NCBI GenBank assembly: GCA_035048495.1
Contig: CM068546.1
Location: forward strand, 37,032,674-37,096,673
DNA length: 64,000 nucleotides
Origin: Euptelea pleiosperma
Lineage: Eukaryota > Streptophyta > Magnoliopsida > Ranunculales > Eupteleaceae
Direction of reading: 5' to 3'
Below, piece by piece: positions 24,690 to 37,600 of this stretch. The number at the start of each line of letters is the position of its first letter. Within the stretch, counting starts at the first letter, position 1. The notes beneath the pieces are model-generated. The model was given only the letters and a program-made list of their open reading frames with translations. It searched no databases and was not told where the DNA came from. A program made the position numbers and the translations under genes.

Positions 24690-24727
24690 TAAACCCCTCT
24701 CCCTCTCCCTCTCCCTCTCTCTCTCTG
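24690..24727 (+). promoter_or_regulatory. CT-rich 5' leader of the SMP-30-like gene
   Basis: A pyrimidine run built from CCCTCT and CTCTCT units ends immediately before the start ATG at 24728. Such Y-patches are typical of plant core promoters and leaders. No clear TATA box was found upstream. Confidence 0.5.
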
Positions 24728-27351
24728 ATGGCGTCTCTCCTCTGCTCACCAAAATTTCTGTTACTCGTCTTGCTCATCTCAGCCGTTCCTATCGGCTTCA
24801 TCATATCTCTCGAACGGTCGAAATATTCGACTCACGTTTACGAGTACCACAGCGGTGGATGGCTCAGAGAGTGCAGCAAATGGGACGATCTCAATCGTCG
24901 GTTCCTCGTATCTTTCTTAGAGGGTGGTGTGGGTCAGATTCAGGTACTGGAAGATTATAATCCAGGAACGGTGCTGGAAGAGAAGCCGGTCATAAAGGAC
25001 TCTGATTTGGCAGGAAACTCGTCGCTGGGTATTGTCATCGACCAGCCGAGAAATCGCCTCCTCGTTGTAAGTGCCGATGTGATGGGGAATCTATTCGGGG
25101 CGGTTGCGGCCTATGATTTGACCACGTGGAATCGGTTGTTTCTCACTCAAATCAGCGGTCCAGGTAAGAAATATCTTCTTTTTGGAAATTTATACATGGA
25201 TGGCAAGTATGATGGAACATGTTTGTTTTTCTCAATGGACCTTACCAGCATATCTTAGTCGTTTCCCACACAAGTCATTGGTCTGGACCGTTAAATCGGT
25301 AGGATACGGCCGTTAACAAGACCAATCGGAGGATTAATGAGCGTATCGGACGTTAATTAGTGTTCGATCGAGTAAAACTTCGCTGACCGCCCACAGTATG
25401 AGCCACGTGGCACACTCTTAGAGGATGTTGACCGTATGGATGTTTAACCAATCCCTAGGTGGAACCATAAGCCAAAAATCAGCCTCATTAATGATTTCAA
25501 ACCTTTGGATCCTTGTTTCCCAAATAATGGTCAATAATGCCCAAATTCTCACGGTTAGAATCAACCCTTGAAAATGACTCCAATCAAACGCTTAGAAATC
25601 ACTAATCAGGTTGATTTTTGGTTTGTAGGTCCACCTAAGGATTGGCCAAACATCCATTCGGTTAGCGTCCTCTAAGAGTGTTTTACTGGAGTTCGATTTG
25701 TTTGGTTTTCAGGCTACGACCTATCCCTTACTGGACGGTCAGGATGAATGATTCGGTCAATCAGGCGATTCAGGCCTATAATATAAAACCCATAAACCAA
25801 GGATCTCACCCCCTTTTTTCTCTCTTTCTTTTGAATAATTAGAAGCTCGTTTTACAACTGTTGACAATGATAGGATCATCCTGACCATCAGATCAAGGCT
25901 ACACTCAGCGTAACTTATGGGAAAATCCACACAATTGGTGTGATTTTTGACTATTTTCCATCAATTGGACGGCATGGATCAATTGGGATAAATATCTTAG
26001 TGTTGACTATTGACCAGGAAACTATGGTTTGTTTCTGAATTCAATGGTCCAAATTGATCAATTAAATATACAAACTTAATATTAAGATATTGGTGAATGA
26101 GTTCACATGGTCAATACCTAATTTCCACATTTGAATTTTTCAAACAAAAGTTGACAAATGTGACTTAATAGGATAGGATGCACCCTACACATGCTCCTAC
26201 CAACTCATCAATCTGGATCGTTCAATTGATGATACACCTCCTGGATGACCCATGATCTATAAATCATGGCGATTGATTAAAATTTGTCGTCTATATTTAA
26301 GATATGGTCCGTGGCCCACCAACTGAATGATATGGTGATGGGCCCTATGTATGATCCACAAATAATAAATTTATTTTTTTTGTATTTTATTAAGCATTCC
26401 TAGGGAAGCTTCCATGCCAACGTGCCTTTCATACCAAGGTTTTAAAACTCGTCCATTGAAATTATTTGTCAAACTAGGCCCAGCCCGCCTCAGCCTCGGC
26501 CCAAATCTACACTTTCAAGGCATGTACCCGCTTACCCGGTTGAGTCAGGTACCTGCTATAAGAAGGGATTATACCCAGTGGGCTTCCCGGACCTGGTCCA
26601 TCTTTTAGGCCCATCTAGTAATTGGATTGGGTCAGGACTCGGGAGATTTTGTTACTGAACCCAAATGTGAACAGTTTTCTTCGGGTCTGGTCCGTCTCGA
26701 GACGGCACATCTCGAAGATTGTATATTATTTTGATTTAACAACTAATCAGGTATCAATTCAATTCACTGATTATTACTGTTTTCTCATTTAATGGCATAG
26801 GCGACGAAAAATCGTTAGCAGATGACGTGGCGGTCGACGCAGAGGGCAATGCTTACGTCACGGATGCGAAAGCTAGTAAGATATGGAAGGTCGGGGTGAA
26901 CGGCGAGCTTATATCGATCATCAGAAGCCCACTGTTCACTCACAAGGAGTGGTATAAGAACTTGGTTGCGCTTAATGGCATTGTTTACCATCCTAATGGG
27001 TTTTTATTAGTGATTCACACTGTCACTGGCAGTTTATATAAGATTGATACAAAGAATGAAGAGGTTAAGTTAGTTAAGGTAGTTGGAACTTCCCTGGCGT
27101 TTGGGGATGGTTTAGAGCTTCTCTCTCCAACTAAGCTTGTAGTTGCAGGGAACCCTTCTGGGAGACTGGTTGAGAGTTTGGATGGATGGGAGACGGCTAG
27201 GATTATCGGCAAGTACTCGGGGCCGTCTCATCGATTGTCGTCGGCCGCAACTGTGAAGGATGGGAAGGTTTATTTGAACCATATAGTTGGCTTGGGATTC
27301 CCTAAGAAAAAGCATATTATGGTAGAGGCGGTCTTCACGCCAAATGCGTAG
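24728..27351 (+). CDS. SMP-30/gluconolactonase-like (strictosidine synthase-like fold) protein
   Basis: Two exons, 24728-25163 and 26801-27351, joined in phase (CCAG|GTAAGA donor, GGCATAG|GCGAC acceptor), encode 328 residues. A hydrophobic N-terminal segment (about residues 7-27, LLLVLLISAVPIGFII) is a signal anchor or signal peptide. The rest has the beta-propeller phrases of the family: FLEGGVGQI, LGIVIDQPRNRLLVV, DDVAVDAEGNAYVTDA, LNGIVYHPNGFLLVIHTVTG, DGLELLSPTKLVVAG. Plants have a conserved single-intron group annotated as calcium-dependent phosphotriesterase/SMP-30-like proteins whose substrate is not established; no function beyond that is claimed. A likely poly-A signal (AATAAA) lies at about 27413. 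The 1637-base intron carries a foldback transposon. Confidence 0.88.
25393..25681. mobile_element. Foldback element (CACGTG family), copy 4, in the intron
   Basis: The best-preserved copy. Left arm: CAGTATGAGCCACGTGGCAC, ACTCTTAGAGGATGTTGACC, GTATGGATGTTTAACC, CCCTAGGTGGAACC, AAAATCAGCCTCATTAATG. Right arm in complement: AATCACTAATCAGGTTGATT, GGTCCACCTAAGGATTGGCC, CATCCATTCGGTTAGCG, CCTCTAAGAGTG. It would fold into a hairpin with arms of over 100 bases. It sits inside the only intron of the SMP-30-like gene. Confidence 0.85.
26435..26740. repeat. Possible element remnant in the SMP-30-like intron
   Basis: Begins ACCAAGGTTTTAAAACTCG, the same kind of terminus as several MITEs in this window, and continues with GGCCCAGCCCGCC and CGGGTCTGGTCCG words. 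No matching second end was found. Confidence 0.35.
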
Positions 27352-27772
27352 AATGTTATCGATCGTTAATTGCTTCGATCAGCTAATGTTGTTTTGAATT
27401 AGTAGAGTTGTTAATAAAGAACATCTTAGACAAGTCAAGAAAGATGAGCCATGTGTTGTGCGATAATTGGGCGATATTCATTGCAAGTTTACATTGATAA
27501 TCTATGCTCTCCATGTGTGTTACCTGGTCGACCCCGGTTCTGGGTCCATCTTTTAGACCCGATTACAATCCCTAATCTCCTCGACTATAAAGCGAAAGGC
27601 GATTTAAGGGTTCTTGATACTTAAATGGTCTCATTAAAAGTAAATGGGCAGCTTCGACTTTTCCAATAATCAAGATCAAAATTTTACTTTTATAACTTGA
27701 TGGGATAAGGCGTTATTAATTTTCTTTAGATGAAACAATGCACGTGCACCTTACACGTCGCAGCATCTTACA

Positions 27773-28045
27773 TGTAGCACACTTGTAGAGATCACTCACT
27801 GTATCGATATTTGACCCATCCCTAGATGGACCTACATGCCAAAAAATCATCCTATTAATGAATTTTATAGATTTGATTGGAGTCATTTTCTCGAGTTGAT
27901 TTTTTACAGTCGATTTTGAGTATTATATGGGTATTTAGATCCAAAGGTTTGAAATCACTAAACAGGCTTATATAGGTCCACCGAGGGCTGGAACAAATAT
28001 TCACGATCAATGGTCCCTAGGAGTGTGCCACGTGACCTATACTAA
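27773..28045. mobile_element. Foldback element (CACGTG family), copy 5
   Basis: Left arm TGTAGCACACTTGTAGAGAT, ACCCATCCCTAGATGGACCT; right arm AAATCACTAAACAGGCTTAT, AGGTCCACCGAGGGC, AGGAGTGTGCCACGTGACC. It starts about 420 bases downstream of the SMP-30-like stop codon. Confidence 0.7.
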
Positions 28046-30295
28046 TGTCCCTTATCATCATTGATGAGAGATGTGGACGTGCTGGACACCTGAACTGTGC
28101 AGTGCTTACTCCAACCCAGATTTTGTCTTTAGAACCAAGGCATTTAAGGAGGGAAGGTTTACTTTTATCTTTTAAAATAGTGATTATAGTGAAGCGTTTA
28201 ATTGTGTCACATGGGTGGGTGGCACTACCGGTTGTTGCTTTATAATAGTATAGATAGATAGTAATCTTGTGGATTAATCTGTTCTATTCATTATAAGAGC
28301 AGATCCGACGACTCTCTTTGATTTCAAGGTTAAAGACTTCTATATTTAAAGTCTTCTTGATTATTTTGGGTGGGAAAAAATTCGTTGGCCTGGGAGACTT
28401 CGAACTTTGAATTTCCCCTCCCGTCTGACAAGTACCCCTTGTTAACCACTAACCAAGAATTTAACACGGATTGGGTTAAGGGATTATGGTACATTCAGAC
28501 ATTTTGGGTGGGGAGACTTCAAAGTTAGAAGTCCATTGGGGCCGGAGCCGGTGAACCTTTTCTAACCCACGCGGGGCTCCTTCCCGGCTCCGCAATGGTT
28601 TGCAACCTCTTTCAAAAACACCCCTACAATCACTCACATGCAACACATGTGCAGCTTACTAGTATTCTATATACAAAATTAAGTGAAAAAGATAAGGTCG
28701 CATCTCCCCTCCACAAGCACACATGCATGCATGCGATGCCATTTTAAAGCCTTACCAAATAGTCCTCATGAGATAGGGCTGGCAATGGATTGGATCAAAC
28801 CCAAGATCCGATCTAAAAAAACGGGTCCAACTTTATTTTTCGTTATCGGATCGGTACCTAATCACAGATTGTCGGATTATTGGATCGGTACCGGATCAAC
28901 CTTGTCCCGATCCAATCATGCTCCAACATCCCTAACCAGATAATCAAATTATCATGTTTTAAATTGACAATAAATTTATGGAAAATGGTACAAAAGAAAA
29001 GGTCTATTGATCAGATGTATAGGACTATCTGATCAAATGGATGACCAGATTGATAGATTAGCATCTGCAGTGTAAACATGTTGCAATTTAATTATCTAGA
29101 TTCGGTGAGCATCACGTCACTTAGCACAATCTTTAATGTCAAAAGTGGTTAAAGACCTTGGATTCTCTCATCTATTGGGCCTCTGGTCCAAAAGACGGTG
29201 TATTTAATTCGCAACACAGCACGTCACTTTGATATCGGAATCACTAACCACTATGTTAACAAATATCGTGGTCTCCGGGCCCCACCAACATAAATTTCCA
29301 CCAATGCCCTTGCACGTTCAGGGAAATTTACCAAAACCTCTTTCCTCGGAGGACGAGGTCTCGTTCTTTAAGTACACGACGGGGACGCCACGTGCGATGG
29401 CATACTCTTTTGAGCCCACTCGCCAATGAATGACCTACACTTAAAAAAGCAGCTTAATTTTTATTTTCAATAGTTGGAATTGAGCATTTTTTTCATCATG
29501 GGCTTCATGAACAGGCCTATGGGTTGGTTCCAAGCCTATGATGAAGTACTCAGAAGGGCCTACTTAGGTTGGTTTCTAGACATAAGCTCCTTTAAGGTTC
29601 AAACCAATAAGTTTTAATGATTAACTTCATATATTAATTTTGAATTCTATAAACGAGGAAGGATCTACTATTTAGTGGGGTTCATTAGAAAACCAACTGA
29701 AAAAAAAAAATTAGAAAATAAAAAAGCAAATTTTTAGTTACAAATAGCCAGGTTAACTTTTTGTGGATGTGTGATCAAATGCATAATTTGAGACTCTAAA
29801 TTAGGGCATGAAATGGGGTGGATCTGACATTCTCTGACCTGAGATTCAACCCAATTTGAATAATAAAGGGACATATATAGATCTAGAGGAGTCGATCCGG
29901 GTCAAGTTTGGGTTGGAATGAGTAGAAATTTCGGGGAGGGCTGGATCCGACCTGTTAACATACTATGCGCTCTCTTCTTCTTCTCCCTGCTCTTACCACA
30001 CATAATTAATGGATGTTGTTCCCTAAACATAAGAAAGAATTAGATGGTCAATTCTAATTCTTTTTTATGCTCTGTTCCATTCTTAAATTTAGACATCGTT
30101 ATTGCTTTTCTAAAACCATCCAAAAAAGAAAATAAAAAGGATTGACAGATCACCCATTTTTCTTAAGCATTAGCAGACCGAGGACATGCTAGAAGGATGC
30201 AATCATTGACTGGTTTTATTAATGTCCATTTGCAATGAAAATGCAGGGTCGATCAAGGGAAGCACTGGAGATTGAATCTAACTTATAACAACAAC
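28046..30295. other. Gene-free stretch
   Basis: No coding region recognised. At 28770-28935 lies a small element-like stretch with GGGCTGGCAATGGATTGG at one side and GTCCCGATCCAATCATG at the other and repeated ATCGGTACC inside. The rest is ordinary intergenic sequence. Confidence 0.45.
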
Positions 30296-30430
30296 TGTTC
30301 GGCCTGCTAAGTCTGAACAATACTCCAATGTTCGGACTTAGCCAGCTGAACAATAACACGAATTTTTTTATAGATTTGTTTGGCCTGATAAGTCCTCCAC
30401 TGTTCGGACTTAGTCAACTGAACAATATCA
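30296..30430. repeat. Imperfect duplication with internal inverted repeats
   Basis: TGTTCGGACTTAGCCAGCTG (30331) and TGTTCGGACTTAGTCAACTG (30392) are direct copies, each preceded by a TGTTCGGCCTGCTAAGTC / TGTTTGGCCTGATAAGTC half that pairs with it. Each unit can fold into a hairpin through GGACTTAG and CTAAGTC. Confidence 0.6.
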
Positions 30431-30981
30431 CTCCACTGCGGGGGAAGATAAGAGAAAACACAGGGATATAGATGTCATTTTTATTTATAATTTAAGTGGG
30501 GGATAACAAGAGAAATTTACGGGTCAACAAAAATTTGCCAATCAATGAGCATGTGTAATATTTGATTATTATCAGACCAAATGTATTTTGCTTGAGATCT
30601 TCTCGATCTCCTTTTTTCAATGTATTTTTGATTTATCAAAAAAAAAAAATTATACAGGAGCTGAAAAAAATAACACGAGGGTATATTAGTCATTTTAAAA
30701 CCGACTAATCTGGAAAATATCCATGGCATTTTGTTAAAAATATCCACTTCTCTGTCACCTGAGGTCCTGAACAGCCTCAACCTACTCAACATTTCCATGA
30801 ATCTGCAAAATGCAAACTAGCTCCTCTGTCAAATTCTTGTCATTTTTTAAAACTTATTTAGTACAAAAACTCATGACAATAATTCGAAGTTCATGTGTCC
30901 TTTACCTTCATAACCACCACTCAGAACTGTTTTTCTATCTTTAGAACCCCCCTTTTTTTTTTCTCAAGGTAGACAGAAGAA

Positions 30982-33727
30982 ATGGAAAGACAGAGAAGTT
31001 TCTCCTTCAAGCCCACAAGATTTATTGTCTTCTCCTTCACTATCTCTTCCTTTCTCATCTTCCTCTCCATATTCTCCATCTGGGTTTTCCAAGACACCCC
31101 TTCAATCACTCAAGAACTCCATCTCCAGTTCAACATATCTTCTCTTAGTTTGGGCCTCAAACCCATAAAAGTTGAGGTCTTGGCAGGTTCTAGGAGAAAT
31201 TTTACAGTCAGGGGGGTGAATAATTCAATTTTGAGAGATACCCATTTCAGGAAATCTGATCACTCTTCTGGGAATGTTGTGGTTTTTGTTGGTGAGAGGG
31301 TTCAGAGAAACAAAAGTGAGATCGAAAATGGAATTTTGACAAGAGAATCTGATAATTCTTCTGAGAAGCTTGAAGTTTCAGGTGGCGAGAGGATTGAAGA
31401 GAATAGGAGAAGTGAGTGTGATGTTTCACATGGGAGGTGGGTTTATGATGAGAGCTATCCTTTGTATACAAACAGTTCATGTCCCTTCATAGATGAAGGA
31501 TTTAGTTGTGAGGCTAATGGGAGATTAGATAGAGATTATATGAAGTGGCGATGGCAACCACATGATTGTAACATCCCAAGGTAACCCACTTGATTTCTTC
31601 TTGTGATTTATGTTGGAAATGTTTATTTGATTGAATCTCATGAAGATGTGAAGTTTAGATGTTGTCCTTTACTGTTATACTTTATATTTAATTTCACAAA
31701 TGAAAAAGAATAAATTTTGAAGAGTTTAGATTTGGGTGTTGGGTTGTGTTATAGGTTCAATGCAGTGAAAATGCTGGAATTGATCAGAGGGAAGAGACTG
31801 GTTTTTGTTGGCGATTCAATTAACAGGAACCAATGGGAATCCATGCTGTGTTTGCTGAGAGGAGCAGTAACAGATCCAAAGCGGGTTTATGAGACCCATG
31901 GGCGGAGGATCAGAAAGGAGAAGGGGAATTACAGTTTCAAATTTGTGGTAATTCTGAAAAAATGTTTTGTTCTTATCCTTTTTTTTTTCCGTCTTTGCAA
32001 ATCTTTAATTCCTGAGCTGGTTTTTGCAGGATTTTAAGTGTACAGTTGAATACTATGTTACTCATTTCTTAGTTCATGAGAGTAAGGCAAGAGTAGGGCG
32101 GAAGCGGGTGCAAACTCTGAGAATTGACACCATTGATAGGAGCTCTTCGAGATGGAGAGGAGCAGATATTCTTGTTTTCAACACTGCACATTGGTGGTCG
32201 CATTACAAAACAAAAGCTGGGTGCGTGCCATTCTCGAACTATTCTGCTTAAAGGCTTGTCTGTTGCACTAAATTTCTCACGTATATTGTTGTATGAAGCT
32301 TACAATCTCTTACAGTTCTGCATTTTGAATCAGTAAAAGCAAAATGGTTCAATCAAACCAAGTTTCTTCGAAGCAATTTTAGGAAATTAAAGTTAAATTA
32401 GTGATTTTATTGTTGAAAGCTGAAATGGGTTTGGTTTACATTAGATTTCTAAATAGTGTATCTCAACATAGATTTGGAATCCTTGCTTACAAAAGGAAAG
32501 AAGTAATAAAAAACAAAAAACATAGCCTTTGAATGGTGAAATCCCATAGTAATCACAATGCAGTTTGTGTCCTAATCAACCTGTAGTTAGCTGAGAGTGT
32601 TAAACTGATCAAAATTTACTTGTCTGCATATGATACTTTAAGAGGTGTTATGATTATTCAAATGCTATGTTACCCAGATGCTTCAATATGCCCAACATAC
32701 CCGTATCGATGATGTGATACTGATATTGGTACCGGGTACTGCTTGGATACTTGCTAGTTGCTAATTTTCTCATTTCCATTTTTGTTTTCTCAACAAAAAG
32801 ATATGAACATTTGGCATAATTTAACTGATTCCTGGCTTAGAAAATCTAAGAACTAATGTACAATATCATCACATTGAATGGGATTACCATATCTGTATCT
32901 CTGTCCTGGATTTCGGGAAGTGAAAAGTTGTATCCCCGTTTCCCATACCAGTATCGCCATCCGTATTTGGGCATCTTAATTCAGATGCGAGGTTTTGTTT
33001 CCACAAAGTTCAACCGGAGCAACACGGGGAAACAGAATTTACAAAGAGAATACTCTATCTATGGAATTACAAGCATTTATAGCTCAATCAAAAAGTTTTT
33101 ACTTTTATTTTCTTTGTTACTACTTAGAGCCTAACTTCTGTTGGACCCATCACAGGGTGAACTACTACCAGGAAGGAGACCAAGTTCATCCCCGTCTTGA
33201 TGTTTCAACTGCTTTCAGAAGAGCTCTGATGACTTGGGCATCATGGGTTGATAAACATGCAACTCCAGGCAAGACCCAAGTTTTCTTTCGAAGTTCGGCG
33301 CCTTCCCATTTCAAGTAAGCATATTTTTCTTGCTTTATAAAAGAAATTTACTGTCTTTTGCACTTCTCAGCTGCTTAGTAATATGTACTTACTGAATAGG
33401 GGCGGTCAGTGGAATTCCGGTGGACATTGTAAAGAGGGCATTCAACCCCTTAATGATACTTCAAATAGAAACGACCCCGAGAAGAATATAATTGCAGAGG
33501 AGGTCATAAAGCAAATGAAAACTCATGTAAATTTCTTGAATGTAACTAGTTTGTCAGAGTTTAGGATAGATGGTCACCCATCTATATATGGAAGAAAACC
33601 GGGGAAAGGCCCCACATCAACTGTTCAGGATTGTAGCCATTGGTGCCTTCCCGGTGTTCCCGATACCTGGAACGAATTGATGTATTTCTATTTGCATTCT
33701 AAACAAAAAGCCAGTTCCAGAGAGTAA
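30982..33727 (+). CDS. TRICHOME BIREFRINGENCE-LIKE (TBL) polysaccharide O-acetyltransferase
   Basis: Golgi type II membrane protein that acetylates cell-wall polysaccharides (xylan, mannan or pectin). Five exons: 30982-31580, 31755-31947, 32030-32220, 33156-33314, 33400-33727; all borders GT-AG and in phase; 489 residues. A membrane segment lies at about residues 12-34 ([20 protein letters not shown]). The PMR5N cysteine-rich domain starts at about 145 ([28 protein letters not shown]). The catalytic GDS motif is at 219-221 ([16 protein letters not shown]) and the DxxH motif at 458-461 (DCSHWCLPG). Within the family it looks closest to the TBL5/TBL6 group from memory; the acceptor polysaccharide is unknown. 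Intron 3 (935 bases) holds a repeat. It converges tail-to-tail on the SWN gene. Confidence 0.93.
32670..33010. repeat. Possible inverted-repeat element in TBL intron 3
   Basis: Words such as CCCGTATCGATGATG, GATACTGATATTGGTACC near the left and CCATACCAGTATCGCC, CCGTATTTGGGCATC near the right are partly complementary. It accounts for part of the long third intron. Borders are not clear. Confidence 0.35.
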
Positions 33728-34631
33728 ACTGATATGTCTCCTAACCCGACATTCCTTTTTTCTTTTTTCTTCTTTCCAGCCATTGTCTTATTTGCAAAAG
33801 TTGTATTTCTATTTGGTATCTTGGGGGATACGCGGATTTCAGAATTCTACAGTTGAGTTCTTGCCACTTCCATTGGGTGCGGTGGTAACGTTTACTTAGG
33901 ATTTGGAGCTCATAGTTACATAACTCCAGCAGGGAGACGATTGCTGTGAGAGGGAGGGCATTGTTGTGGAATCCGGGTACTGGGCAAGATATAGACCCAT
34001 GGTCTTCCCCAAAAATGTAAAAAGACAGAGCAAGAACCGAAGGCAAATCAAGACCCACTTGACAGGTCTGACTCATGATGTCTCCTAGATCAAAATCCAC
34101 CCGATCAGAGCAGAGCACCGCAACCCTCCAGTCTATCTCACTCTTTTGGACAGTCAGATGCTGAATGATCCAAAAAAAAAGACTACCTTAGATGATCGAA
34201 TCACTGGTTGAGAGCTGCTGTTGACTCAAGTCTCCAGTGTAGCAACACTCATCAAGACCACCAATGTTGTCACATGTACAGCACAAAGGCAGGGAGGAGA
34301 CCCTCGGTTGTTAAAAAAATACCCGTACTTTTTTGTCTCAGAATAGAAAAGAGCCATGCACGTTTAGTTGATGGGCAAGTTAACAGGCATAGATGGATAG
34401 AAGAAATGAGCAGTGTAGGCAATCTCTGAACAGAATTGTACCTTATTGCACCGGACAAGCTTCCATTTAGAGTTCAGAATGTAACAATGCATACATACAT
34501 ATATATACATAAATGTAGTCAAACAAAAATAGATTTTCCCCTGGTCTGGTTGACATGGATAGAGTCAATAGACAGCTGAATTTAATACGTTGCATAAACA
34601 TACACATAAATCATGTAAATGCTGCACACCA
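33728..34631. other. Shared 3' region between TBL and SWN
   Basis: About 900 bases between two convergent stop codons. It must contain both 3' untranslated regions. No further gene was seen; the open frame at 33741-34118 on the minus strand resembles nothing known. Confidence 0.6.
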
Positions 34632-37600
34632 TCAATGAGATTGGTGTTTCTGTGCTCGACCATGAGACACTGACGAATCATCTCTCTTGGAACCCTCGGG
34701 CTTCCGGGCCCATACGGGTGCTTGATCAGGACAGTAACGATAATCATAGAAGAGTTCCTCACTAGCTTCAATATGCTCTTTAGCGAAAATGCCAACTCGA
34801 TGATCTCCGGCTACCAGCATCACCTGTACAAGCCGATGTTGAATCAACAGAGAAACTAATTTTCGGCATGGCTTTAATGAAATCAACGTACCTTTGCATA
34901 ACAATTAGGGTTTGACGAATGATTTGCAAATTTCAGCTTGTCTCCTTTGCGATAAGCATCAAGAACATACTGTGAATGAGAAGGTACACATTCTGAGATC
35001 TCATATGCATAATAATGATAGAATCTGAAGCTAAGATGAATTATGTTCCGCTCCGTTGTACCAAGAGCGGGGAAAAGTGCAATGACCAAAGCCAAACATA
35101 GAAGCAGGAAATGTAAGGTAATAATTGACTTTAAATGGACAGAGAGAACATTTAGAACCACTTATTTCCTGGATTTTGATCCCTAACCCCAGAGGAGTTA
35201 TGAATTAATTCCACAAGAATTTTGAGTTTTTGGCTTGTTTTCAATGAAGTCCCCTACAGTATTTTCCCCAGCTTGACCAAGCCATTCAAGACTCGGAATT
35301 TTGGCTGATTTGCCAACTATTATGTTGCATTGGTGTGTTGCAAGTGCGGCAATCAGACACATGCCCCGAAAAGCAAACATAAATGGATTCAACAGGCATA
35401 TTTTATTTAATTCAAAATACAATCTTTTATTCTAATGCGTTTATTAAGGGTTATGTAATGGGATGATTACGGGCTATAATAGATATAAGAAGAACCCTTA
35501 TAAATGTAATATTACATACCTGTGTTTTCCAAATTATTGTTTTCTATTTAAGGTAGAACTCAAAACAATGGTAAACATAACTTAATTTATGCTCAATTCA
35601 GGGAAAAGAATAAATCTAGATGTGTCAATCGAGAGTGAGGGAAAAAATAATCAGCAGCTTCTCATACTGAGTCACAAGGAACACATGCACAAGCCAGAAG
35701 GTTGAGGGAATAAAAAATCAGTAAAGTGTATCACTTGCCTGATCATTCAAATCAAAAAGGAATGATGAGTTTGCACGGTCATAAATCTTCCCACGCTTGT
35801 CTGCCTCTCTGTGGGAGATCAACTCACCGGTGTATTCTCCAAGGTAATCATTTTTGTTTACAGGATTCTGAAACCAAATTAAACAGGAGTCCTGGTGAGA
35901 ACTACAAACAAAATATTGAGCAACAGAGAGACATATTGTCTTCCCACCTTTATAAAGGCTCCCCATCCAGCAACGTCAGACTTCGCCAAGAGGATCTGCA
36001 AAAATTGATTATAAGTGACACTGGTTGGAAATCTGCAAATCAATACCACCATATTGATTGCATAAATAAAAGTGTTTCTCACTCTCTGCTGTTGCTTTAG
36101 AAGGAGTTTCATGTTTCCGCATTGATAACCATCTCCTCGTGCTGGTGGCTCACCTAATGAGCCATCTCCACAGCTGCACAATAGGAATTATTGTGAAGAT
36201 CGTCTGGAGATATAAGGAACTCCACAATATAAAGTAAACCATGAAATGATACAGATTTGCAAAAGCTTGCTCAGTTGAGCCTGAAAAAACTAGGTCAATG
36301 TGAAATACTTGTGTTGAGAAGAAAATAGATTTCTTAAGAACATTAGGGATGTGCAATCTTCTATCAATAAAAGATTTGATGGAATGATCGTGAGATCAAC
36401 CCATAATAATCAATAAAAACTAAAGTAATTGGAAAGCCCACAGAGAATGAATTAGAAGTAAATTGAAAAACAAGTACGAAATACCCTTCCTGTCCCAATA
36501 TATCTCATGTATGCACATGTTTCTTCTGTACTTGAACATCACCCCCATGTGAAAACAAACAAAAACATATTTATTGCAGAATCCAGGTATGAACATTGAA
36601 AATGAGGAGCTTCACAGCCAGAATATTTGATCTAACCAGGATTAAGATGTATGACTTGGCCGGTAGATATCGGGTTGTAGTCACTGACAAATCAACTTCT
36701 AGATAACAAAAAGTGGTTGTCCTCTTTAGGTTACCAAACGTTTTGTAAGGATAAACTAAAACTTAAATGTGGATCTCATTAGATGTGTTAACGATGTTGG
36801 GAGCCCACGCATATGCTTTTTCTCCTTCTTCTTTTAATTTATTTCAAGTAAGACAACATTTTTCAATAATTTAAGACAGCACACAACCATGAATTATCAC
36901 TCCAGAAATTCAAGCTAAGCATACAATTACTTGTCAAAGAACATGAGTCATCAGATAACCGTTAAATATTGTGATTACACTACCAAAACTTTTCCTTTTC
37001 CGGGGCAGGAAAGATATAAGAAAGTGTAATGCAGAAGTCCTTGACCATCAAACGTGGATAAAGATGTATGTGCATTATAGTCACAACAAAAAGATACATT
37101 TGGCTATTCAGAATCCTTGAGATAGGAGGATCCCATATATGGTAAGAGAAGCAGTCTGAGCAAGGAAAATAAAGCCTAATAGTTTTTCAAACTTCGAGTA
37201 CAGTGAATTCCTTTGGATCCATTTCCAAATAATTGCTAAATGTTGAAATCATCAAACTCCTAAAAATCTACTGCATTGATATCCAACGATGGCTTCACCT
37301 GGGAATATTAGTCCTTTTCTTTATAGCAATTAATTCTTTATATCAATTAAGTCTTTTTCATATCCAACGATGGCTATGAAATAAAGACCAAAATGATTTT
37401 ATAGCAATTAATTGAATAATGAACAAGGAAGTTTGAAGATGTATCCAACTTAGAAGTAAAATAATATAGAGAAATGAAATTCATTACCTAACCCAGCAAT
37501 TCCTGCACACATCTGGGTCACACTCACGGCCAGCTGCAAAGCATGGGCATTGCCGGCTTCTGCATTGACTCTTGGCACAATGACATCCCCTAAACCGATT

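Noticed and set aside
37488..37493. Donor TGG|GTTAGG for SWN exon 12
   Set aside because: Using it would lose Val-Ser and break the frame; the donor five bases further on (GTTAG|GTAATG) restores WVSCGDG.
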